Source: Actinomycetes bacterium (GTDB lineage Bacteria; Actinomycetota; Acidimicrobiia; Acidimicrobiales; Ilumatobacteraceae). From it: a DNA stretch of 64,000 nucleotides. The notes below the pieces were generated by a model. That model was not told the DNA's origin. It did not search any database and was given only the letters and a program-made list of their open reading frames with translations. Every line of letters begins with the position of its first letter. The stretch's first letter is position 1. The position numbers and the translations under genes were made by a program. Positions 18,005 to 25,642 of the stretch are shown one piece after another. The stretch spans positions 961,476-1,025,475 of the forward strand of contig JAIOPC010000014.1 in NCBI GenBank assembly GCA_021414085.1, given 5' to 3'.

Positions 18005-18010
18005 CTGCTC

Positions 18011-18029
18011 GCCCGCCGACTACGCGGGC
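18011..18029. terminator. Short GC hairpin between convergent genes
   Basis: GCCCGC (18011-18016) and GCGGGC (18024-18029) can form a 6-bp stem with a 7-nt loop over the stop of the cupin gene. There is no T-tract, so termination is only a possibility. Confidence 0.3.
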
Positions 18030-19096
18030 AAGGTGACGTCGAGCAATTGAGCGTCGGCGGTCGGGTCGCTCAGCGTGTAGGCAACGTTTGCTGGCACGAC
18101 GAAACTGTCGCCATCGTGGAGTCGCATCGGTTCGTCTCCGTCGCGCTGCACCGTGAGGGCCCCGTCGAGCACAAAGTGGAACTGAAACTCGCTCTGGTGC
18201 GAGGTGGTAACTGGCCCGGGATTGCCGATCGGTCGCAGCACACGCACACCGGCGACGCCATCGGTGGCCGCGCCGATGCCTGTATCCCGCGTCTCATAGC
18301 CAGCGAAGCGCGACGGCACCCAGGTCGCGCTGGCAGCTTGGTGAAACACGAACCGATGGCCGTCGGCGCCAAAACCGCGATCGGGTTCCAGTGAACCCGT
18401 GGGAAGCGTCGTGTCGGGATCGGCCCACGTCTCGTGCTCGGCCGGACACCCGATCTCGATCACCTGCATGCGATCGGAGGCCTCGAGCACGCGATGGCGA
18501 ATCGTCGAGGGTTGCAGGAAGCAGTCGCCCTCGTGCATCAGCATCGGTTCGCCCTGATCTTCGTACGCCACTCGCACCCAGCCGCGATGGCAATAGATCA
18601 TCTGGAAGCGCACGTTGTGAAAGTGCACGTAGTCGTTCACAGGTCCACCCTGGGCGATCAGGATGTGCGAGGCGATGAAGCGCCCACCAAGCCGGCTAGG
18701 GATCAGGTCGCGGTAGCGCAAACCAGCGCGGCCTTCACCGAAATCGTCGTCGCTGTCAACGGGCGCGCGTGTCACCACGAACTCCTCGACCAACTTCGGT
18801 ACCACGAGCGGTTCTTGCGCCGGTACGAACTGGAAAACGGTGCCGTTCGGGGCGGTCGTCTCGTACGGCGTGGTCACGTCGTTGCTCAGCAAACGCAACC
18901 GGCCGGGGGTGCCATTGGCGCCGACCTCGAGCCGCACCGTCAGGCCATGACCGTTCAACACCACCATGCGTGGGTGATCGGCGGGCATGATTGTGCGTAC
19001 GGCGAAACCGTGACTGGTGAAGAAGTCGATTGTTGCCGAGATCGGCTCGTTGCAGGGCAGTACGACCTGCGCAGATTCGACGGTGTGTGCGCCCAT
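18020..19096 (-). CDS. VOC-like + bicupin protein of a putative aromatic catabolic operon
   Basis: 358 aa with an unusual composition. Residues about 8-60 look like half of a VOC/glyoxalase domain (IDFFTSHGFAVRTI ... VVLNGHGLTVRLEVG). Two cupin domains follow: the first has metal-ligand-type histidines in YVHFHNVRFQMIYCHRG and a downstream His in STIRHRVLEA; the second (SHQSEFQFHFVLDG ... LHDGDSFVVPANVAY) is less complete. Bicupins of this size are often ring-cleavage dioxygenases or isomerases, but I recognise no named enzyme. It is third in a minus-strand operon behind a NicD-like hydrolase and a NicX-like dioxygenase, 12 bp after NicX. A TAAGCT (19111-19106) ending 9 bases before its ATG could also drive it alone. 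Confidence 0.75.
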   Translation of the reverse strand: MGAHTVESAQVVLPCNEPISATIDFFTSHGFAVRTIMPADHPRMVVLNGHGLTVRLEVGANGTPGRLRLLSNDVTTPYETTAPNGTVFQFVPAQEPLVVPKLVEEFVVTRAPVDSDDDFGEGRAGLRYRDLIPSRLGGRFIASHILIAQGGPVNDYVHFHNVRFQMIYCHRGWVRVAYEDQGEPMLMHEGDCFLQPSTIRHRVLEASDRMQVIEIGCPAEHETWADPDTTLPTGSLEPDRGFGADGHRFVFHQAASATWVPSRFAGYETRDTGIGAATDGVAGVRVLRPIGNPGPVTTSHQSEFQFHFVLDGALTVQRDGDEPMRLHDGDSFVVPANVAYTLSDPTADAQLLDVTLPA

Positions 19097-19108
19097 GCTC
19101 AGCTGAGC

Positions 19109-20149
19109 TTACGCGGTGAGCTCGGCGACGAGCTCACCGCTGGCGACGACGGTGCGTCCGTCGAGACGAACGGTGCAATTGCGCATCGGCAGATCGAAGT
19201 GGCCGGCAGTGAAGCGGCCTGCGGTCTCGTTGGCGCCAGTGGAGTAGAGGAAGTTGCCCGCGTAGGCGCGTGCTTCCGTACCCCACGTTTCGCGCCGGTC
19301 GTACAACTGCCCCGCGTCCCAGCGCGCGTACTGGTTCATGCCCCAGCCGACGTGGCTCGTCGCATAGCTCTCGCGGTCACCGAAGGCGCTGAGGTAACCG
19401 CGGAAGAGGATCGCGTCGGCGCCCTCGCCCTCAACCCGCTCGATGTGATCGTCGACGATGTGCAGCACGACCGGCGTTTCCAGCAGCCGATTGAACGTCA
19501 GGTTCATGTCGCCCACGTCGAGCACCACCGTGCCGTTGACCGTGTGCGCGGCCGGGAAGGCGAGCACCAATCCGCCGGGCCAATGCGCGATCGAGCCCGA
19601 ACCGGCGGTGAGACCAGTCGACCCCGCGGTCGCGGCGCCCGTGAGTTGAATGGTGAGATCGGTACCCGCGGCACTGGTGACGCGCATCGTTGCCGCGCTA
19701 CTGAGCCAGTCGTGGCCGAGCTCGACGCGGCGAGGAAGGTCGTCATCCCATTGCAGGCGATCGAAGATTTCGGGATGCTCGTTGGAGATCATCAGTACGC
19801 GGGCGCCGCCGCCGAGGATCTGCCCGAGTTCTGGCGAGTGCAGCAAGCCCTCGACGGTGCAGTCGATGACAAGGTCACTGGCCGCCAACGCCCAGATGAC
19901 CGGCGGGGACCCGGCGATTGCCTGCGAGGCGCCGGTCGATCGGATCGGCACCGCGTGGGTCGACGAAGGAGTCGGTACGACGACGTCGAATACACGGCCA
20001 CCGAGCGACTGCGCGGCCAGCCGCGCGGTCTCGACCAGGGCCGGGCGACTTTGCGACTCGCTGAGCACGGCGACGTTCTCGCCCGCGTGAAGTTGGCAAC
20101 GCGCGAGGTGCGCGGCGAACGCTTCGATGAAACGCCACTCGGTTGTCAT
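19109..20149 (-). CDS. NicX-like 2,5-dihydroxypyridine 5,6-dioxygenase
   Basis: 346 aa, close to Pseudomonas putida NicX in length and pattern. NicX opens the ring of 2,5-dihydroxypyridine to N-formylmaleamate in nicotinate breakdown, with an iron ligated (as I recall) by His265, His318 and Asp320. Here the aligned motifs give His266 (ATSHVGWGMNQYARW) and His317/Asp319 (GHFDLPMRNC). Other shared stretches are LLHSPE, DWLSSA, HWPGGLVLAFP, VVLDVGDM and YAGNFLYSTG. Start ATG 20149 overlaps the TGA of the upstream hydrolase (ATGA). A longer upstream extension in the same frame is an antisense shadow of that hydrolase. The substrate may be a related N-heteroaromatic or hydroxypyridine. Confidence 0.83.
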   Translation of the reverse strand: MTTEWRFIEAFAAHLARCQLHAGENVAVLSESQSRPALVETARLAAQSLGGRVFDVVVPTPSSTHAVPIRSTGASQAIAGSPPVIWALAASDLVIDCTVEGLLHSPELGQILGGGARVLMISNEHPEIFDRLQWDDDLPRRVELGHDWLSSAATMRVTSAAGTDLTIQLTGAATAGSTGLTAGSGSIAHWPGGLVLAFPAAHTVNGTVVLDVGDMNLTFNRLLETPVVLHIVDDHIERVEGEGADAILFRGYLSAFGDRESYATSHVGWGMNQYARWDAGQLYDRRETWGTEARAYAGNFLYSTGANETAGRFTAGHFDLPMRNCTVRLDGRTVVASGELVAELTA

Positions 20150-20943
20150 TGATCCTCCACGTGCCGTAGGTGTCGGGTGATTGCGGCGTTCACGACGTCG
20201 GGTGCTTCGACGTTCAGCAGATGCCCGGCGTTGGGCACGATCTGCAACCACGCGTTGGGTATCTGGTCGGCGAGCGCCTGCGCGTACGAGGGCGGAGTTT
20301 CTTGATCGAGCTCGCCGACCATCACCAGCGTTGGAGCGGTGATGGCGGCGAGGAGCGGGCGCGCGTCGTGAGTGACCAAGCATTCGATGCTGCGTTGCAA
20401 CGCCTGGCCACTGATGCGGGTCATTGCGCGCCGTTGACTCTCGAACGCCGTTTCATCGATGTTGGGGCCGGCAATTGAGCGCAAGACGCGGTCCGCGAAG
20501 TCGGCTGGTTGTTGACCCGCGTTCAGCGGGGCCATGCGAGCGGCGCGCCAGTCGTCGGGGGACGTGCCGTCGAGCCCGAACGCGGGGCTAGTCGACAGCA
20601 GCGTGAGCGAGCGCACGGACTGCGGATGCGAGGCCGCCAGATACTGCGCGATCATCGCGCCCATCGAGATACCGATGATGTGGGCCGAGCCGCCGCCAAG
20701 CTCCGCAATCCAGCGGGCCGCGGCCTGTGCGAGCGCCGCGAACGTGACGGTCTCGTCGGCGAGGGGAGCGGACGCTCCGTAGCCGGGCAAGTCCCAGGCA
20801 GCGACGCGGTGATCGGTGCTGAGCGCGGCGAGCTGTGGCTCCCATGAGATGCGACTGCCACCGAGGCCGTGCAGCAGCACGATGAGGTCGCCGTGCCCGG
20901 CCTCGCGCCACGCGATCGGATGGCCGTCGACGTCGGTTGCCAT
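20146..20943 (-). CDS. Alpha/beta hydrolase, NicD-like (putative N-formylmaleamate deformylase)
   Basis: 265 aa alpha/beta hydrolase. Oxyanion strand IVLLHGLGGS; nucleophile Ser93 in GISMGA; acid Asp213 in VGELDQETPP; catalytic His241 in NAGHLLNVEAP. Length and pairing with a NicX-like gene point to the NicD role, which is release of formate from the ring-cleavage product. That assignment is inferred from context: the sequence alone shows only a generic hydrolase. First gene of the minus-strand operon; ATG 20943 lies 23 bases beyond the 27-bp palindrome. Confidence 0.8.
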   Translation of the reverse strand: MATDVDGHPIAWREAGHGDLIVLLHGLGGSRISWEPQLAALSTDHRVAAWDLPGYGASAPLADETVTFAALAQAAARWIAELGGGSAHIIGISMGAMIAQYLAASHPQSVRSLTLLSTSPAFGLDGTSPDDWRAARMAPLNAGQQPADFADRVLRSIAGPNIDETAFESQRRAMTRISGQALQRSIECLVTHDARPLLAAITAPTLVMVGELDQETPPSYAQALADQIPNAWLQIVPNAGHLLNVEAPDVVNAAITRHLRHVEDQ

Positions 20944-20966
20944 CGTGCGAGTATGCCAGAGCCTGC

Positions 20967-20993
20967 CTGTTTGTCAACACTGTTGACAAACAG
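20967..20993. promoter_or_regulatory. Perfect 27-bp palindromic operator in divergent promoter
   Basis: Half-site CTGTTTGTCAACA, central C at 20980, then the exact reverse complement of the half-site. It lies between the NicD/NicX/cupin operon and the ACAD/TetR genes. Each arm contains TTGACA reading outwards (20983-20988 plus; 20977-20972 minus), so the -35 boxes of both divergent promoters lie inside the operator. Candidate -10 boxes are TCGAAT (21006-21011, spacer 17) before ATG 21018, and CATACT (20955-20950 minus, spacer 16) before ATG 20943; both predict leaderless mRNA. The nearby TetR protein is the likely ligand-responsive repressor. Confidence 0.82.
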
Positions 20994-21017
20994 ATGAGTG
21001 TTTGATCGAATGGCTTC

Positions 21018-22190
21018 ATGCAGCAAGGTCAGATGACGCGCGATGAGATGGTCGGACTTGCTCGTGCAATGGCGCCCGCGATGCGCGAACGAGCGGTTAC
21101 CTATGACTTGCAGGCCAGCTTCCCCCACGAGAACTTCGCCGACTTTCGCAGCAATGGGCTAATGGGCGTTTCCGTGCCCACGCGCTTCGGCGGGCTGGGT
21201 GCCACGTACGCGGACTATGTGCGGGTGAGTGAGGAGCTTGGCCGTTCGTGCGGTGCCACCGGGCTGACGTTCAATATGCACAACGCGACGATGCTGTGGT
21301 GTGGCGCGGTTGCCGACTTGCTCGACATGACGCCTGCGCAACGTGCGAGCCACGAAGCGATTCGAACGGAGATGTATCGGGGTGTCATCGAGCGTGGCGA
21401 CATCCACAGTCAGCCGTTCTCCGAGGGGCTGTCGCCGGGCGCCACGAGCGGTGTCGCCACGAAGGCTGTTCCGGTCGATGGTGGCTGGTTGGTTACCGGT
21501 CGCAAGATCTTCGCCTCGCTCTCCGGCGCGGCGACCTTCTACAACGTCACCTGCCAGGTGCCCGGCGAGGACGAGATTCGACTGCTCGGCGTTCCCGCCG
21601 CCGCTGATGGTGTGCAGATTCTCGACGACTGGGATCCGCTGGGTATGCGCGGCACCGTCTCGCGCACGTTGCTGATGACCAATGTGTTCGTGCCGCAGTC
21701 GAACGAGTGGATGCCAGCCGGGCTGTACAACCAAGCCGCGTTGCGCTACCCGTGGCTATTCCTGTCCTTGTGTCCGAGCTATCTGGGGCTGACTGGTGGC
21801 GTGCTTGAAACAACGCGGTTGTACCTGCGCGGCGAGTTGCCGGGACAGGCTGCGGGGGCGCGCCGCGACCATCCGATCAAGCAGGTCGGTTGGGCACAGA
21901 TGCAGTTGAAGCATCAGCAGTCGCGGGCGCTCATGTACCGCGCGATCGACGAGGCGACCATCGATCCGACCGAAGCTCAACTGGTGCTCGGTTGGGCGGC
22001 CGCCATCACCGTGATGGAACACGCAGCCGAGGTAGCGAGCTTGGCCATTCGGGTGTGCGGCGGCCAGTCGATGCTGAAGACCATGCCCCTCGAGCGTATG
22101 TATCGCGATTCGCGGCTGGGCAGCACGATGCTGCCTTGGAGTGCCGAGGTATGCCTCGAACGGCTTGGTGCCGCTGGCTTGTATGACTGA
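21018..22190 (+). CDS. Acyl-CoA dehydrogenase-family flavoprotein
   Basis: 390 aa with the acyl-CoA dehydrogenase fold. The N-terminal helices end in GVSVPTRFGGLGATYADYVRVSEELGRSCGATG, the middle beta domain has DGGWLVTGRKIFASLSGAATFYNV and DPLGMRGTVSRTLLMTNVFVP, and the C-terminal helices end in CGGQSMLKTMPLERMYRDSRLGS. The fold is shared by true acyl-CoA dehydrogenases and by group D flavin monooxygenases (HsaA/DszC type); the usual catalytic Glu cannot be placed by eye. Next to a NicX-like operon, a monooxygenase that hydroxylates or dealkylates the ring substrate is an attractive inference. Probably co-transcribed with the TetR gene 12 bp downstream. Confidence 0.82.
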   Translation: MQQGQMTRDEMVGLARAMAPAMRERAVTYDLQASFPHENFADFRSNGLMGVSVPTRFGGLGATYADYVRVSEELGRSCGATGLTFNMHNATMLWCGAVADLLDMTPAQRASHEAIRTEMYRGVIERGDIHSQPFSEGLSPGATSGVATKAVPVDGGWLVTGRKIFASLSGAATFYNVTCQVPGEDEIRLLGVPAAADGVQILDDWDPLGMRGTVSRTLLMTNVFVPQSNEWMPAGLYNQAALRYPWLFLSLCPSYLGLTGGVLETTRLYLRGELPGQAAGARRDHPIKQVGWAQMQLKHQQSRALMYRAIDEATIDPTEAQLVLGWAAAITVMEHAAEVASLAIRVCGGQSMLKTMPLERMYRDSRLGSTMLPWSAEVCLERLGAAGLYD

Positions 22191-22202
22191 ACGACACCAC
22201 TG

Positions 22203-22856
22203 ATGGGTCGGCCTGCGTCGCTCAGTCGTGGCGGCATCATTGCTGCCGCGGCACGACTGGTGCGCGAACACGGTGTCGAGGCACTGACGGCTCGTCGCTT
22301 GGGTGACGCATTGGGGTGCGACCCAACTGCGCTGTACCGACACTTCGTGACGATGGGCGACCTTGAGCGCGAGGTTGGCGACCGATTCTTGGGCGCTGTC
22401 GATGTGCGCGCGCACGCCGACGACGACTGGCGGAAAACCGTGCGAAGGATTTGCGTGAAGCTTCGGCGCGTTCAGTTACGTCAGCCGCGACTCGCAGCAT
22501 TGGTGAGCGCTGCGCCGACCCGTCTCGCTAATGAGAAGCGCATCACCGAAGCGCTGTTGCGCGAACTCGATCGCGCGGGCCTCTCCAGCGAACAGGTAGC
22601 AACCGGATATCACGCCCTCATCGAACTGACCGTTGGCTCGGCGGCGATCGACGCCCCGCTTGCTTCGCTACCCGCTGCCGAGCGGCGGCGTACTTACAAC
22701 GAATGGCGTCGCGAGTACGCCGGGCTGTCGCCGGCTGAGGCGCCCGCGTCGGTGGCTATCGCGGACCATCTCTACCTCGGTTCTGCCGACTCGCGCTTTG
22801 AGGCAGCGCTCGATCTATTGCTCGACGGCATCTCTCTGCAGCGTCGGGTTCACTAG
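22203..22856 (+). CDS. TetR-family transcriptional regulator
   Basis: 217 aa. The N-terminal helix-turn-helix (LSRGGIIAAAARLVREHGVEALTARRLGDALGCDPTALYRHF) is characteristic of TetR/AcrR, and the C-terminal half resembles the TetR_C ligand domain. It follows the flavoprotein gene by 12 bp and is the obvious candidate to bind the 27-bp palindrome at 20967-20993, repressing both arms and itself until an inducer (probably the pathway substrate) binds. Confidence 0.88.
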   Translation: MGRPASLSRGGIIAAAARLVREHGVEALTARRLGDALGCDPTALYRHFVTMGDLEREVGDRFLGAVDVRAHADDDWRKTVRRICVKLRRVQLRQPRLAALVSAAPTRLANEKRITEALLRELDRAGLSSEQVATGYHALIELTVGSAAIDAPLASLPAAERRRTYNEWRREYAGLSPAEAPASVAIADHLYLGSADSRFEAALDLLLDGISLQRRVH

Positions 22857-22886
22857 TCTCGGCCTGACTAGTACAAGGAGAATCTG

Positions 22887-23972
22887 ATGCCGCAGAACGT
22901 TCGTGGAGTCGTAGCGCGTAGCAAAGGTGCGCCGGTGACGATCGAGACCATCGTGATACCCGACCCCGGGCCCGGCGAAGCAGTCGTCAAAGTGCAGGCG
23001 TGCGGCGTGTGCCACACCGACCTGCATTATCGCGAGGGCGGCATCAACGACGAGTTCCCGTTCCTGCTCGGCCACGAAGCGGCCGGTGTGGTTGAGGCCA
23101 TCGGGGAAGGCGTTACCAATGTGTCGCCCGGCGACTTCGTCATCCTCAACTGGCGCGCGGTCTGCGGCAACTGTCGCAGTTGTCTGCGCGGTCGGCCGTG
23201 GTACTGCTTCAGCACGTTCAACGCGACGCAGAAGATGACGCTGACCGACGGCACTGTGCTGTCGCCGGCCCTTGGAATCGGAGCGTTCGCGGAGAAGACG
23301 CTGGTCGCGGCGGGGCAGTGCACAAAGGTGGATCCGGCTGTTCCAGCTACCACGGCAGGTCTGCTGGGTTGTGGCGTGATGGCCGGCATTGGAGCCGCCA
23401 TCAACACGGGCAACGTTGGTCGCGGCGACTCGGTGGCCGTGTTCGGGTGCGGTGGCGTCGGCGACGCGGCGATTGCCGGTGCACGACTCGCCGGCGCGCA
23501 CACGATCGTCGCGGTCGACATCGACGATCGCAAACTGGCATGGGCGAAGGAATTCGGGGCAACGCACACGTGCAACTCGAGCAAGACAGACCCGGTCGAG
23601 TACATCAAGTCAGTGACTGGTGGCAATGGTGCGGATGTGTGTATCGAGGCGATCGGCAACCCGGCCGTGTATCGACAAGCGTTCGACGCCCGCGATCTTG
23701 CGGGAACTGTCGTGCTTGTTGGCGTGCCTCGCCCCGACATGATGCTCGAGTTGCCATTCATCGAGGTGTTCGGTCGCGGCGGTCAACTAAAGAGCAGTTG
23801 GTACGGCGACTGCCTTCCTTCGCGCGACTTTCCAATGTTGGTCGCGCTGCATCAGCAGGGTCGGCTGCCGTTGGAGAAGTTCGTCAGCGAAACGATCGCG
23901 CTCGACGCTGTCGAGGAGGCCTTCCACAAGATGGAGCGTGGCGAGGTCTTGCGCAGTGTGGTCGTCTTGTGA
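22887..23972 (+). CDS. mscR: S-(hydroxymethyl)mycothiol dehydrogenase (MscR)
   Basis: 361 aa zinc-containing alcohol dehydrogenase that oxidises the formaldehyde-mycothiol adduct with NAD+ to S-formylmycothiol. Catalytic zinc ligands are Cys42 (GVCHTD), His63 (LGHEAAG) and the Cys in LLGCGVMAG; structural zinc cysteines are 93, 96, 99 and 107. NAD-binding motif is [18 protein letters not shown]. MscR implies mycothiol and so supports an actinomycete host. A good ribosome site (AAGGAG) lies before ATG. It overlaps the following MBL gene by GTGA, and follows the TetR gene by 30 bp, so it may belong to the catabolic operon. Confidence 0.9.
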   Translation: MPQNVRGVVARSKGAPVTIETIVIPDPGPGEAVVKVQACGVCHTDLHYREGGINDEFPFLLGHEAAGVVEAIGEGVTNVSPGDFVILNWRAVCGNCRSCLRGRPWYCFSTFNATQKMTLTDGTVLSPALGIGAFAEKTLVAAGQCTKVDPAVPATTAGLLGCGVMAGIGAAINTGNVGRGDSVAVFGCGGVGDAAIAGARLAGAHTIVAVDIDDRKLAWAKEFGATHTCNSSKTDPVEYIKSVTGGNGADVCIEAIGNPAVYRQAFDARDLAGTVVLVGVPRPDMMLELPFIEVFGRGGQLKSSWYGDCLPSRDFPMLVALHQQGRLPLEKFVSETIALDAVEEAFHKMERGEVLRSVVVL

Positions 23973-24574
23973 TCGAGCTCGTCACGACTGATGGAGTGTT
24001 CGCGCTGGACGGCGGCGAGTGGGCCGTCACCAACAACATCTGGTTGGTCGGCAACGAGCGCGAGGTAATCGTGATTGATGCCGCGCACGACGCTGAAACG
24101 ATCATGGGCGCGATCAACGGCCGACGAGTGAAGGCGATTGTGCTGACCCATGGCCACAACGACCACATCAACGCCGCCGTGCCGCTACGCGAGTTTGTCG
24201 ACGCACCGATCTGGTTACATGAAGCCGACCGCATGTTGTGGGACGTGGTGTGGCCTGACGATTCACCCGACCGCGCGCTTGTGCCCGGCGGCGTGTTGCA
24301 GGTTGCTGGCCACGAGCTCGGCGTGCTGCATACGCCGGGGCACTCTCCGGGCTGCTGTTGCTTTCACGACGTTGCGTCGGGGGTCGTGTTCAGCGGCGAC
24401 ACCCTGTTTTGTGGTGGCCCCGGGGCAACCGGCCGCAGCTACAGCGACGAAGCGACCATCGTGCGCAGCATTCGCGAAAAGCTGCTGACGCTGCCCGACG
24501 AAACGATCGTGCACACCGGCCACGGCGAAAGCACCACCATCGGCGCCGAACGCACCAACGCCATCTTTGCGTAG
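23969..24574 (+). CDS. MBL-fold hydrolase, partner of MscR
   Basis: 201 aa metallo-beta-lactamase fold hydrolase with metal motif THGHNDH (His61, His63, Asp65, His66), [15 protein letters not shown] and HTGHGE. Its GTG overlaps the mscR stop. This gene pair recurs in actinomycetes and the hydrolase is the natural candidate for cleaving S-formylmycothiol to formate and mycothiol, which is inferred from context. The frame is open far upstream on the same strand, but that part is an alternate-frame shadow of mscR. Confidence 0.88.
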   Translation: MIELVTTDGVFALDGGEWAVTNNIWLVGNEREVIVIDAAHDAETIMGAINGRRVKAIVLTHGHNDHINAAVPLREFVDAPIWLHEADRMLWDVVWPDDSPDRALVPGGVLQVAGHELGVLHTPGHSPGCCCFHDVASGVVFSGDTLFCGGPGATGRSYSDEATIVRSIREKLLTLPDETIVHTGHGESTTIGAERTNAIFA

Positions 24575-24579
24575 ACGCC

Positions 24580-25608
24580 TTACGTAGCTTGCCCTTCAAC
24601 GGGCTTGGGCTTCTTGGCGCGGCTGGGGGCGACCCTGGGCGGTTCGCCGGCCATCTTGGGATACACAGGCGGCCACGGCGCATCGACGAGCCCGGATGCT
24701 TGATCGCTGCGCACCATCGCTAGGAACGGTTCAATCGATTGCGGATTGTCGTTCATCGTCGCCCATGCGTCGCCATGCTCGTTGACCCACGCAGGAACGG
24801 TTGCAATCGTCATGTCGTGCGGGGCCAGCGTGGGCAGTAGCTCCCAGGGAAATGGAAACGACACCGGCGCGTGATCGAGTGCGCGGACTGACCAGGGTGC
24901 GAACACAGTTTTGTGCGGTGCGTTCTGGTTGAAGTCGATGAAGATGCGCGCGCCACGTTCCTCCTTCCACCAGGAGGCGGTGATGAGATCTGGGCGGCGC
25001 CGTTCCAGTTCACGTGCAACCGCGACGGCCGCACTGCGCACGGCAACGCTGTCGTGTGTGGGCTGCAGGCGCACATAGACGTGCAGTCCGCGGTTACCGG
25101 ACGACTTGATGAATCCAGTGATCCCGATGTCGTCGAGGAGTTGTTTGGTGACGGCAGCTGTCTCTTGTGCCATCGCGTAGTTCGTGCCAGGGCCGGGGTC
25201 GAGGTCGATGCGCAGGTCATCGCAGTGGTCGAGATCGCTGGCTCGGACCGGCCACGAGTGGAAGCCCAGGCAACCTTGGTTGACCGCCCACACCAGGTGG
25301 GCGAGGTCGGCGATGACCAGTGCCCGTGACGGCGTGCCGTTGGGGGTCTGCACGATCGTCGTGTGCAACCAGTCAGGAGCTCCATCGGGGATTCGCTTCT
25401 GGAAGAAGTTGGATCCGTGCGCGCCGTTCGGGAATCGTTGCAGCAGCACCGGTCGGTCGTACATCTGGCGCATCACTGCGGTCTCGATCGACATGTAGTA
25501 GCGGATCAGATCGAGTTTGGTGTCGCCTCTGGCCTGGAAGAAGACCTTGTCGGGGCTGGTGACCGTCACGATGCGCCCGGCCACCTCGAGCTCGACAGGT
25601 TCGCTCAT
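24580..25608 (-). CDS. Stand-alone LigD-type polymerase (PolDom, primase-like)
   Basis: 342 aa, equivalent to the polymerase domain of the non-homologous end-joining ligase LigD, here without ligase or nuclease domains. The archaeo-eukaryotic primase catalytic signature is seen: acidic pair in DLRIDLDPG, histidine in SGNRGLHVYV, and third acidic residue in FIDFNQNA. The enzyme adds (ribo)nucleotides at broken DNA ends or gaps. No Ku or ligase gene is adjacent. ATG 25608 is supported by TAGCGT (25622-25617 minus) 8 bases upstream. Confidence 0.9.
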   Translation of the reverse strand: MSEPVELEVAGRIVTVTSPDKVFFQARGDTKLDLIRYYMSIETAVMRQMYDRPVLLQRFPNGAHGSNFFQKRIPDGAPDWLHTTIVQTPNGTPSRALVIADLAHLVWAVNQGCLGFHSWPVRASDLDHCDDLRIDLDPGPGTNYAMAQETAAVTKQLLDDIGITGFIKSSGNRGLHVYVRLQPTHDSVAVRSAAVAVARELERRRPDLITASWWKEERGARIFIDFNQNAPHKTVFAPWSVRALDHAPVSFPFPWELLPTLAPHDMTIATVPAWVNEHGDAWATMNDNPQSIEPFLAMVRSDQASGLVDAPWPPVYPKMAGEPPRVAPSRAKKPKPVEGQAT

Positions 25609-25616
25609 CGGCAGCG

Positions 25617-25635
25617 ACGCTAGCTCTACTACCGT
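25617..25635. promoter_or_regulatory. Divergent -10 elements (LigD-Pol / OSBS)
   Basis: TAGCGT on the minus strand (25622-25617) lies 8 bases before ATG 25608. TACCGT on the plus strand (25630-25635) lies 7 bases before ATG 25643. Only 34 bases separate the two starts. Confidence 0.45.
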
Positions 25636-25642
25636 CGGGTTG

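Noticed and set aside
18434..20152. A long open frame (572 codons) on the plus strand across the cupin and NicX-like genes
   Set aside because: It is antisense to two genes with clear conserved motifs. High GC content leaves this frame open by chance, and its product (rich in Arg, His and Val) matches nothing I know.
23180..23968. In-frame extension of the MBL hydrolase through the mscR gene
   Set aside because: It is the alternate frame of mscR. The GTG at 23969 gives the normal MBL N-terminus and a GTGA overlap.
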